From: CAZDRB01 sp964507925
Lineage (GTDB): Bacteria > Patescibacteriota > Microgenomatia > UBA1400 > UBA12108
Direction of reading: 5' to 3'
DNA length: 6,209 nucleotides
Assembly: GCA_964507925.1 (NCBI GenBank)
Contig: CAZDRB010000037.1
Coordinates: 1-6,209, forward strand
The number at the start of each line of letters is the position of its first letter. Position 1 is the first letter of the stretch. Both the position numbers and the translations under genes were made by a program. Below the pieces are notes generated by a model that searched no databases, had not been told where the DNA came from, and saw nothing but the letters and a program-made list of their open reading frames with translations. Shown piece after piece: positions 1 through 6,020 of this stretch.

Positions 1-1529
1 TTGGCAACTGGAGTCTAGGTGATTACTTTAAAGAAGATCAGCTCGCCTGGATCTGGGAGTTTTTTACCTCGGAGATCGGACTTGACCCCGCTCGCCTCCA
101 TGTGACACTGTTCGAAGGAGATGATTCAGCTCCTCGTGACACCGAGTCATACGATATATGGCTCAAGATCGGCGTAGCCAAAGAGCACATCCACTACTAT
201 CCAGCCAAAAAGAACTGGTGGAGTCGCGCCGGCGAACCAAAAAACATGCCAGTTGGCGAAATAGGCGGTCCAGACTCAGAAATATTCTATGATTTTGGGG
301 ACTCGCTCAAGTCTCACGAAAACTCGGATTTTGCGTCTGACAAATGCCACGTCAACTGTGATTGTGGCCGCTACCTAGAAATCGGCAACTCCGTTTTTAT
401 GCAGTTCGTCAAAACAGAGAGCGGCATGCAAGCACTTCCCAAGCAGAACGTCGACTTTGGCGGAGGGCTTGAGAGAATTGCCGCCGCCTCCCAAAACATG
501 CCCGACGTCTTCCAAACCGACATGTTTGCTTCGATAATTCGAATCATCGAAGCAAGTTCAGGCAAACCGTATGAAGGAAAATTCCTGCCCGCTATGCGCG
601 TAATTGCCGATCACCTGCGGGCTTCAACTTTTATGATTGCCCAGGGCCTTGAGCCGTCAAACAAACTGCAAGGGTATATCCTTCGCCGACTCCTCCGCCG
701 AGCGGCGGTTCGCGCTCGCATCCTTGGATCAGATGCCAAAAAAATCTTTACGGAGTGTATTCCGGCAGTCGTCAAAGAATATGCAGGCGCTGGATTTATC
801 GATGGGGGAGTGACCGAGAGAGTGACTCAAATTGTTGGCGCCGAGCTCGACAAATTCAGCAAAGCTCTCGACCGCGGCCTCAGAGAAATCGAGAAAGTGG
901 GTCTCAAAAACATTACTGCTCAGTTCGCCTTTGATCTCTATCAATCACTCGGATTTCCGTTTGAAATTACCCGCGACCTGCTAGCCGAAAAAGGCGTCGC
1001 GATAGATCAAAAAGAATTTGACGAAATCTTCGCTAGCCACAAAGAGGGCAGTCGCACCGCCTCATCAGGCATGTTCAAAGGAGGCCTCGCCGATCATAGC
1101 GAGACTACGACCAAGTACCACACCGCAACTCATCTCCTACACCAAGCTCTCGTTGACGTCCTAGGCGATAGTGTCCAACAAGCAGGTAGCAACATCACAA
1201 GCGAGAGACTGCGCTTTGACTATACCTACACTGGCAAGCCAACCGAGGCCGAGCTCAAGGAAATAGAGGCAATCATCAACACCAAAATCAAAGAGGATCT
1301 TCCAGTAATCAAGACAATCGAAGACAAGGACGAGGCTCTCAAATCCGGCGCACGAGCCTTTTTTGCCGAGAAATATCCAGACAAGGTTAGTGTTTATACA
1401 ATCGGCACCTACTCTCGTGAGCTCTGTGGAGGTCCGCACGTTGAGAGGACAGGAGTGATAGGCAAGATTGTGATCTACAAAGACGAGGCTCTTGGCAGTG
1501 GCAAAAGGCGGATATATGCTAAGCTCTAA
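1..1529 (+). CDS. alaS: Alanyl-tRNA synthetase, 5'-truncated by window edge, compact form
   Basis: Charges tRNA-Ala with alanine in the cytoplasm and clears mischarged Ser/Gly. The frame is open from base 3, so the gene began upstream; 508 residues are visible. The first residues, GNWSLGDYF, match the class II motif 2 region (GNFSFGDYF in E. coli), so roughly the first 85-95 residues are missing. Further aminoacylation-domain blocks are SEIFYDFGD, VFMQF, the VDFGGGLERIAA motif 3 stretch and RVIADHLR...GYILRRLLRR. The editing-domain zinc/catalytic motifs are present: HTATH at 1119-1133 and CGGPH at 1425-1439 (usually CGGTH). The protein stops about 25 residues after CGGPH, so it lacks the whole C-terminal DHHA1/C-Ala region. 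It also lacks about 100 residues between the helical tRNA-binding domain and HTATH, where E. coli AlaRS has a beta-barrel. The downstream gene starts 2 nt after the stop. Identity is very sure; the domain losses are inferred by recalled comparison with E. coli AlaRS. Confidence 0.97.
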   Translation, partial: GNWSLGDYFKEDQLAWIWEFFTSEIGLDPARLHVTLFEGDDSAPRDTESYDIWLKIGVAKEHIHYYPAKKNWWSRAGEPKNMPVGEIGGPDSEIFYDFGDSLKSHENSDFASDKCHVNCDCGRYLEIGNSVFMQFVKTESGMQALPKQNVDFGGGLERIAAASQNMPDVFQTDMFASIIRIIEASSGKPYEGKFLPAMRVIADHLRASTFMIAQGLEPSNKLQGYILRRLLRRAAVRARILGSDAKKIFTECIPAVVKEYAGAGFIDGGVTERVTQIVGAELDKFSKALDRGLREIEKVGLKNITAQFAFDLYQSLGFPFEITRDLLAEKGVAIDQKEFDEIFASHKEGSRTASSGMFKGGLADHSETTTKYHTATHLLHQALVDVLGDSVQQAGSNITSERLRFDYTYTGKPTEAELKEIEAIINTKIKEDLPVIKTIEDKDEALKSGARAFFAEKYPDKVSVYTIGTYSRELCGGPHVERTGVIGKIVIYKDEALGSGKRRIYAKL

Positions 1530-1531
1530 GT

Positions 1532-3679
1532 ATGGAACTAGGGAATTTTATCGGCAAACTTAAGGGTCAAGAAAAAGAGGAGCCCAAAGTCTTTTTGGCT
1601 CTTGTCCTAACCGACGAAGTTGTCCAGGCTGCTGTCTGGAAAGTTCAGCACGAACAAACCGAGATCATCGCAATCGGCAGTCCCGTCGAGTGGGACGGAG
1701 AGACAGGGACTACGACTGAGCTTGTCACGGCCTCAGACGCGACCATCTCTAGCGCCCTGGAAGGCGTGGATCTAGATCCAGACCAAGTAATCCTCGGCAT
1801 TCCCGAGAGTTGGTCTGACAAAGAGGGCATCCTTGGCGTCAAGCGCGAATTTATCAAAGTTATCTGCAAAGAACTCGAGCTCAAGCCTCTCGGGTTCGCG
1901 GCAATAACCGATGCCATCATTTCTTACCTCAAGATGCAGGAGGGGACACCCACTACCTCGATCATGATCCAGGTTGCGCGTGACGAGCTAACTCTAGTCC
2001 TCATTAGACTTGGTCGCACCGAGGCAGTTGAGGTTATTGGTCGAGGCGACGATATTGCCAAAGATGTAGTCGAGGGGATTACTCGCTTTAAACTCGCCGA
2101 CAACTTACCCTCGCGCATAATCCTCTTCAACAGCATGCACGGCCTTGATGATCTCGTCCAAAACCTTGTCAGCTACGACTGGCAGTCAGAGTTTAACTTT
2201 CTTCACTTCCCCAAGATCGAGGCACTCCCCAAGGATGTCGTCATCCGCGCTACCGCGCTCGCCGGCGGGAGCGAAGTAGCCAAGAGCTTAGGCTTTGTCA
2301 TCTCCGAGGAACCGGTCAAGGAGGAACACAAAGAGACCGTTGATTCTCCGCCTCCTCAAGAACAAGTCTTCCTCTCAGCTAATGAGATTGGATTTTCCGC
2401 CTCACCCGAAGAAGTTGTTCCCAAAGAGCAGAAGCTTGCCTCCCCCAAAATCACCCTTCCTGCCTTTAAGCTTCCCTCGTTCAAGTTCAAACTCAAATTA
2501 CCCGAACTCGCGCTCCCCAAAATCAAGGGCAAGGGAGCGATGATCGGGGTCGGAGCCGTGGTTCTAATCACCTTTTTCATCTGGCTTCTTTATTTTTTGC
2601 CTAGCGCCTCGCTCGAAGTTAAGCTCAATCCCAAGATCCTCGAGCAAAATGTCGATCTCACGCTCTCCTCCTCCGCTTCAGAAATCAATTTTGCGGACAA
2701 AACAGTTCCCGCCTCAGTCGAAAACATCTCTGAATCAAGCGAAAAAATGATCGAGACCACGGGCACCAAGACAGTCGGAGACCCAGCCGTCGGTGAGATC
2801 ACAATCTACAATCGCACCTCGTCACCCAAAACTTTTCTCAAGGGCACCGTGCTTACCGCCTCAAACCTCAAGTTTACTCTCGACCAAGATGTCACAGTTG
2901 CGAGTAAGTCAGCGGGTGCAGACTACATCGACGTACCCGGCAAGTCAAACGTCAAAATCACCGCCACCGCAATCGGACAAGACAGTAACTTGGGTGCGGG
3001 TACCGAGTTTACAATCCAAAGTTTTGGTAAAGACAGCTTTGTTGCCAAAAACGATACCGGCTTAACCGGTGGTGACTCCGAAGAAGTGAGGGTTGTAAGC
3101 AAGGACGATCAAGAAAAACTCGCCTCCGAGCTCACAGAAGAAATCCTGGAGAAGATCAAAAATAATCTTGGTGGTGGTGACAATTCAGGAGTAGGGATCT
3201 ATCTCGTTCCCGACTCGGCCGAGATCGTGAGCGAAACTTACTCCGCCAAAATCGGCGAGACAGCAACAACCTTGACCGGAAAAATCACCCTCAAATCAAC
3301 TCTCTTGAGATACAAAACCGACGACGTCGCGACTCTCGTCAACTCAGAAATCGATCAAGAAGTTCCAGCTGATTTTGTTCGTGCAGGACTTCCATCTACA
3401 GTCGAGCTCAGCGCAAGCGCCGTGGACGATGACCAAACAACGGTCCAAGGCAATGCCAAAGTAAAGGTCGCCCTTCTCCCTGTTCTTGACGAAGAGAGCC
3501 TCAAAAACAACCTAAAGGGTAAAAATCTTGAGGAAATAGAGGGGGTTTTAACGACCGCAATTCCCGGGTATTCCTCAGTCGTAGCTGAGATAAATCCAAA
3601 GTTTATACCTCCCCGCTTTAACTCTCTTCCAAAACTTGCCTCACGAATCAAGCTCATCCTCACTCCTATCTCGCCATGA
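1532..3679 (+). CDS. Degenerate actin-like (PilM/GspL-like) – single TM – baseplate-J-like envelope protein
   Basis: 715 residues with no signal peptide. Residues ~18-255 look like a PilM/GspL-type actin fold: an alternating strand start (FLALVLTDEVVQAAVW), VILGIPESW near 87-94, ICKELELKPLGF, SIMIQVARDELTLVLIRLG at 143-161, and GDDIAKDVVEGI at 172-183. The Asp/Gly of both phosphate loops seem replaced, so ATP hydrolysis is doubtful. Residues ~256-308 are an acidic, Pro-rich linker. Residues 309-334 are a Lys/Pro/hydrophobic stretch with four LP steps. Residues ~336-356 form one strong membrane helix. The rest (~357-715) is predicted outside. Within it, residues ~410-525 resemble baseplate J/gp47 proteins: repeated beta-strands, GxxSNLGAGTEFTI and the LTGGDSEEV hallmark. 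The layout recalls GspL of type II secretion, with a different and larger outer part. The start ATG lies 2 nt after alaS and the stop overlaps the sortase start. Exact function unknown; a surface-assembly or appendage platform is inference. Confidence 0.8.
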   Translation: MELGNFIGKLKGQEKEEPKVFLALVLTDEVVQAAVWKVQHEQTEIIAIGSPVEWDGETGTTTELVTASDATISSALEGVDLDPDQVILGIPESWSDKEGILGVKREFIKVICKELELKPLGFAAITDAIISYLKMQEGTPTTSIMIQVARDELTLVLIRLGRTEAVEVIGRGDDIAKDVVEGITRFKLADNLPSRIILFNSMHGLDDLVQNLVSYDWQSEFNFLHFPKIEALPKDVVIRATALAGGSEVAKSLGFVISEEPVKEEHKETVDSPPPQEQVFLSANEIGFSASPEEVVPKEQKLASPKITLPAFKLPSFKFKLKLPELALPKIKGKGAMIGVGAVVLITFFIWLLYFLPSASLEVKLNPKILEQNVDLTLSSSASEINFADKTVPASVENISESSEKMIETTGTKTVGDPAVGEITIYNRTSSPKTFLKGTVLTASNLKFTLDQDVTVASKSAGADYIDVPGKSNVKITATAIGQDSNLGAGTEFTIQSFGKDSFVAKNDTGLTGGDSEEVRVVSKDDQEKLASELTEEILEKIKNNLGGGDNSGVGIYLVPDSAEIVSETYSAKIGETATTLTGKITLKSTLLRYKTDDVATLVNSEIDQEVPADFVRAGLPSTVELSASAVDDDQTTVQGNAKVKVALLPVLDEESLKNNLKGKNLEEIEGVLTTAIPGYSSVVAEINPKFIPPRFNSLPKLASRIKLILTPISP

Positions 3680-4422
3680 TTTATCGGTACGTCAAAGCCC
3701 CTCCAGGTTACACCCTCAAAAAGCCACGCTCCGCTCGCGATCAACTCCGCTTGAGCCTCTCGCTAGTCTTTATGGTTATCGGAGTCGCGATCTCAACTAC
3801 CGTCGCCTATCCTCTGATTAGTTATCAACTAGTATATGCCCCGTCTCTTCAGAGAGGCGGGTTGGTATCGCCCCTGGCAAGACCTGCAATTTCCGAGGTA
3901 AAGGCGAGTGATACAAGCCCGACCTTTGTAAGCGAAGTCATAAATACTTCGCTCGACTACACCGACGCAACTAGCTGGTTTCCGACGCAGCAAAAATCCG
4001 CCTACCCAAAGTCTAGTTCTGTCTATACTCTCTCAATCGACAAACTAGGCATTGACCGCGCAGTCGTCAGAAGTGACAACACAGATCTCAAAGAATCTCT
4101 GATTCACTACCCCGGCACGGCCGAACCAGGAGATCTTGGTAATCCCGTAATCTTTGGTCACTCTGTCCTCCCTCAGTTCTTTAACCCACAAAACTATCAC
4201 ACCATTTTCTCGACCCTGCACACTCTCACAATTGGCGATACTTTGGAGATCTCGGCAGAAGGGGCAACCTATACCTACAAAATCTTTGATATGTACGAGA
4301 CCGACCCTGACGATCTCTCCCCACTGGCCCAGACTTACAGCGGACGCTACATCACGCTCATCACCTGCACTCCTCCCGGCACATACCTGCGCCGCTTAAT
4401 TATCAAGGCTCAAATTATATGA
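3676..4422 (+). CDS. Membrane-anchored sortase (class C/D-like)
   Basis: 248-residue cysteine transpeptidase that would join surface proteins to the envelope or to one another. A basic N-terminus (residues 1-24) precedes a membrane helix at ~26-48 (LSLSLVFMVIGVAIS...), so the catalytic domain faces outward with an N-in orientation. After a low-conservation stalk (~50-112) the sortase barrel starts at SVYTLSIDKLGID. Catalytic residues are visible: His162 in VIFGHSVLP, Cys231 in TLITCTPPG, and Arg240 (or Arg239) in YLRRLIIKA. TCTPxG followed by RLI resembles class C/D enzymes rather than class A or B; the subclass is tentative. The ATG overlaps the stop of the preceding membrane protein by 4 nt (ATGA), and its own stop overlaps the ruvX start in the same way, implying coupled translation. 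I see no Shine-Dalgarno sequence. None of the complete proteins here ends in an LPxTG-type sorting signal, so its substrate must be encoded elsewhere. Confidence 0.93.
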   Translation: MIYRYVKAPPGYTLKKPRSARDQLRLSLSLVFMVIGVAISTTVAYPLISYQLVYAPSLQRGGLVSPLARPAISEVKASDTSPTFVSEVINTSLDYTDATSWFPTQQKSAYPKSSSVYTLSIDKLGIDRAVVRSDNTDLKESLIHYPGTAEPGDLGNPVIFGHSVLPQFFNPQNYHTIFSTLHTLTIGDTLEISAEGATYTYKIFDMYETDPDDLSPLAQTYSGRYITLITCTPPGTYLRRLIIKAQII

Positions 4423-4808
4423 CCAAGTATCTTGGCATCGACTACGGTACCAAGCACGTGGGCCTCGCCGTCTCCGAACATACTTTAGCAACTCCACTTC
4501 CTGATCTCACAAACTCCGAGGGACTTATTGCCTCTCTCCAAAAAATTATCAAGATTAACCAGATCGATACAGTGATCTGCGGTCTCCCCGAAGGTAGGCA
4601 CGAGGATGAAGTCAGGACATTTGCCGCCAAGTTAGAAACATCTCTTGGCATTCCGGTCATTCTTCACCCCGAAACGCTCTCTACTCAGGAGGCGATCTCC
4701 AAGCTAGTCGAGGCCGGCGCCTCACGCGCCAAAAAGCAAAACGACCATAGCTACGCTGCCTGCCTGATCCTCGAAGATTACTTGGAATTAAAAAATAGTG
4801 TAAACTAG
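4419..4808 (+). CDS. ruvX: RuvX/YqgF-family Holliday junction resolvase-like nuclease
   Basis: 129-residue cytoplasmic RNase H-fold protein; family members are putative Holliday junction resolvases and are also implicated in 16S rRNA 5' maturation. The opening YLGIDYGTKHVGLAVS carries the first catalytic Asp (D8) and the family glycines. VICGLPEG (52-59) matches the VGLP strand, with a shorter loop after it than in E. coli. HPETLSTQEA (83-92) sits where E. coli has HDERLSTVEA, so the conserved Glu (E85) stays while the preceding Asp is Pro and the Arg is Thr. NDHSYAACLILEDYL (108-122) supplies the C-terminal Asp (D109) and the AA--IL helix. Length fits the family (E. coli 138). The start ATG overlaps the sortase stop by 4 nt; a weak AAGG lies about 11 nt upstream. 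Assignment to the family is firm; which of its activities applies is not visible here. Confidence 0.95.
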   Translation: MTKYLGIDYGTKHVGLAVSEHTLATPLPDLTNSEGLIASLQKIIKINQIDTVICGLPEGRHEDEVRTFAAKLETSLGIPVILHPETLSTQEAISKLVEAGASRAKKQNDHSYAACLILEDYLELKNSVN

Positions 4809-4812
4809 GGCT

Positions 4813-5013
4813 ATGCTCAAAAACGTAATCGCACCTATTCAGTCCTGGCTACTTGGCAAAGGTCAGTGTGTGGGCTGTGGCACACCACTTGTCAAAGGCA
4901 AACGCGAAGCAGGAGCCAAGGGATCAGACAAAATTACTTGCAAATGCGGGCGCATCTTTATCTATGACAAAGCCACGAAAAAATACCGCCGGGCGCTCTT
5001 TAGCGAAGTTTAG
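4813..5013 (+). CDS. Small zinc-ribbon-like protein
   Basis: 66-residue protein with two cysteine pairs, CVGC at 19-22 and CKC at 43-45, spaced as in a zinc ribbon that would hold one metal ion. Each pair is followed by Gly (CGTPL, CGRIF), typical of zinc knuckles. The region between them is basic (KGKREAGAKG), as is the tail (KKYRR), compatible with nucleic-acid or ribosome binding, but no function is recognised. Residues 1-14 could form a short amphipathic helix. The start is 4 nt after the ruvX stop, with GGG just upstream as a poor Shine-Dalgarno. Its last 50 nt also encode the N-terminus of mltG in another frame, so its C-terminus may be constrained by that. Support for it being real: Cys arrangement, tight operon spacing, and the fact that without it a ~155-nt gap would exist in an otherwise gapless operon. 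Confidence 0.8.
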   Translation: MLKNVIAPIQSWLLGKGQCVGCGTPLVKGKREAGAKGSDKITCKCGRIFIYDKATKKYRRALFSEV

Positions 5014-5884
5014 TTTTTTTGCTCTGGTCGCACTCGTTCTTTTTGCCTACAGGTTAACTCTCCCGGCGTCCTCGCAAAGTGCTCCTCAGGATTTTGTTGT
5101 CGAAATGGGTTCAAGTGTCGTCAAGATCGCCTCAGACTTAGATGAAGCTGGACTTATTCGCTCCCCCCTCTATTTTCGCGCCCTTGTCCGCCTGCACAAC
5201 CTTACTCTCCAGGCAGGATACTATAATCTCTCCCCAGATAGCTCGCCGCTGACGATCGCAAGATCCATGACTCGGGGGCTCGCCCTTGACCAAATCCTAA
5301 CTATTCCTGAGGGTTACCGCACCGAACAAATTGCCGAAGCGGCAGGTCTCTCGATCCCAGAATTCCTAACTGCAGCCAAAGGTCTCGAGGGTCAGCTTTT
5401 TCCCGATACCTATTTCGTCAAAAATGGCATAACCTCAGCCGAGCTGGTCAAGCTCATGCACGACAACTTTGTCACCAAAGTCGGGGAGATCGATCGCGAT
5501 ACTCTCATCATGGCCTCGCTTGTCGAGCGTGAAACCAGAGGCAACGAGGAAAAGCCGATCGTCGCTGGTATCCTCCAAAAACGCCTTGACGCTGGTTGGC
5601 CACTTGAGTTGGACGCGACTGTCCAGTACTTTCTCGGCAAAAAAGGCGCTTGGTGGCCCAACACGACGCTCCTCGATCGCAAGCTTTCCTCTCCCTACAA
5701 TACCTATCAAAATCGAGGTTTGCCCCCAGGCCCGATCTGCAATCCAGGATTGTCATCCATCCAGGCGGTCAAAAACGCAGCAAGCTCCCCTTATTGGTTT
5801 TATCTACATGACCGCACCGGCCAAATCCATTACGGGGCGACCCTCGAAGAACACAATCAAAATATAGCAAAATACATCAAATAG
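4964..5884 (+). CDS. mltG: Endolytic murein transglycosylase MltG
   Basis: 306 residues from the chosen ATG. MltG cuts nascent glycan strands at the outer face of the membrane and is thought to set strand ends during elongation. A basic cytoplasmic tail (MTKPRKNTAGR...) is followed by a membrane helix at ~15-34. A LysM-like region follows (~42-125; VVEMGSSVVKIASDLDEAGLI, then LTIPEGYRTEQIAE), then the YceG catalytic domain: GQLFPDTYFV (143-152), LIMASLVERET with catalytic Glu188, LDATVQYFLG, SPYNTY (243-248), GLPPGPI (252-258) and a C-terminal FYLHDRTGQIHYG. Family motifs are complete. An earlier in-frame TTG at 4853 would add 37 residues that look like a shadow of the zinc-ribbon gene, so I reject it. 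The ATG at 4964 has no clear ribosome-binding site and overlaps the zinc-ribbon gene by 50 nt; translation probably depends on coupling. Last gene of the operon. Confidence 0.93.
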   Translation: MTKPRKNTAGRSLAKFSFFALVALVLFAYRLTLPASSQSAPQDFVVEMGSSVVKIASDLDEAGLIRSPLYFRALVRLHNLTLQAGYYNLSPDSSPLTIARSMTRGLALDQILTIPEGYRTEQIAEAAGLSIPEFLTAAKGLEGQLFPDTYFVKNGITSAELVKLMHDNFVTKVGEIDRDTLIMASLVERETRGNEEKPIVAGILQKRLDAGWPLELDATVQYFLGKKGAWWPNTTLLDRKLSSPYNTYQNRGLPPGPICNPGLSSIQAVKNAASSPYWFYLHDRTGQIHYGATLEEHNQNIAKYIK

Positions 5885-5902
5885 CCGTTTCTGCTCCCCC
5901 TC

Positions 5903-5931
5903 TTGACGCCTCTCGTAGATTATGGTTAAAT
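5903..5931 (+). promoter_or_regulatory. Probable sigma70-type promoter for rpoB
   Basis: TTGACG at 5903-5908 (5 of 6 to consensus -35), a 17-nt spacer, then TTAAAT at 5926-5931 (4 of 6 to the -10). The -10 is immediately preceded by TGG, an extended -10 element. Transcription would start near 5938, giving an untranslated leader of about 83 nt ahead of rpoB. It is the best promoter-like match I noticed in the intergenic region, and its placement 19 nt past the mltG stop fits a separate rpoB transcript. The motif is seen; activity is inferred. Confidence 0.65.
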
Positions 5932-5938
5932 ACGCTCT

Positions 5939-5958
5939 TGCCCGTCACTAGTTGGGCG
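5939..5958 (+). promoter_or_regulatory. Alternative (anti-terminator-like) hairpin in the rpoB leader
   Basis: TGCCCG (5939-5944) can pair with TGGGCG (5953-5958): four Watson-Crick pairs (GCCC/GGGC) flanked by two G-U pairs around an 8-nt loop. It uses bases 5953-5958, which are half of the left arm of the terminator-like stem, so the two structures exclude each other. It would sit at the very 5' end of an RNA starting near 5938. It is weaker than the competing stem, so it would need help from a bound factor or polymerase kinetics to form. Confidence 0.4.
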
Positions 5959-5991
5959 TACGAGACCAGTGTACGTCCATTTTTATATTTT
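5953..5991 (+). terminator. Intrinsic terminator-like hairpin in the mltG–rpoB gap (possible attenuator)
   Basis: The left arm TGGGCGTAC (5953-5961) pairs with GTACGTCCA (5971-5979): 9 bp with one G-U wobble around a 9-nt loop. Five T's (5980-5984) and then ATATTTT follow directly, the classic form of a rho-independent terminator. It lies 68 nt past the mltG stop but downstream of the predicted rpoB promoter. It may therefore end the upstream operon, act as a conditional stop in the rpoB leader, or both. Hairpin and T-run are seen; the role is inferred. Confidence 0.7.
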
Positions 5992-6004
5992 GGCGATCAT
6001 ATAT

Positions 6005-6010
6005 AAAAGG
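6005..6010 (+). promoter_or_regulatory. Ribosome-binding site of rpoB
   Basis: AAAAGG ends 10 nt before the rpoB ATG at 6021, slightly long spacing but the most recognisable Shine-Dalgarno-like site at any gene start in the window. It lies outside the terminator-like hairpin, so folding of that hairpin would not directly hide it. Confidence 0.55.
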
Positions 6011-6020
6011 TACTTATTTC

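Noticed and set aside
2295..2543. 82-residue plus-strand frame rich in Ser, Arg and Pro
   Set aside because: It is the out-of-frame reading of the Pro/Lys-rich linker of the 715-aa protein; its odd composition follows from that.
3391..3405. LPST in the 715-aa protein as a sortase signal
   Set aside because: It is followed by VEL rather than Gly and lies about 95 residues from the C-terminus with no hydrophobic-basic tail after it.
3355..3744. 129-residue open frame on the minus strand
   Set aside because: It lies antisense to the well-supported 715-aa gene and the sortase start, and its translation shows no recognisable domain, so it is a coding shadow.
4853..4963. Upstream TTG start that would lengthen MltG by 37 residues
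   Set aside because: The added residues carry no membrane or MltG-like features and are the out-of-frame reading of the zinc-ribbon gene; the ATG at 4964 gives a normal basic tail plus TM.
5939..5991. Possible tRNA or small structured RNA gene in the intergenic gap
   Set aside because: No cloverleaf, T-loop or CCA pattern is present; the pairing fits a terminator with a competing stem better.
6002..6007. TATAAA as a -10 element for rpoB
   Set aside because: No acceptable -35 lies 16-18 nt upstream (the spot is a T-run), and a start near 6014 would remove the AAAAGG ribosome-binding site.
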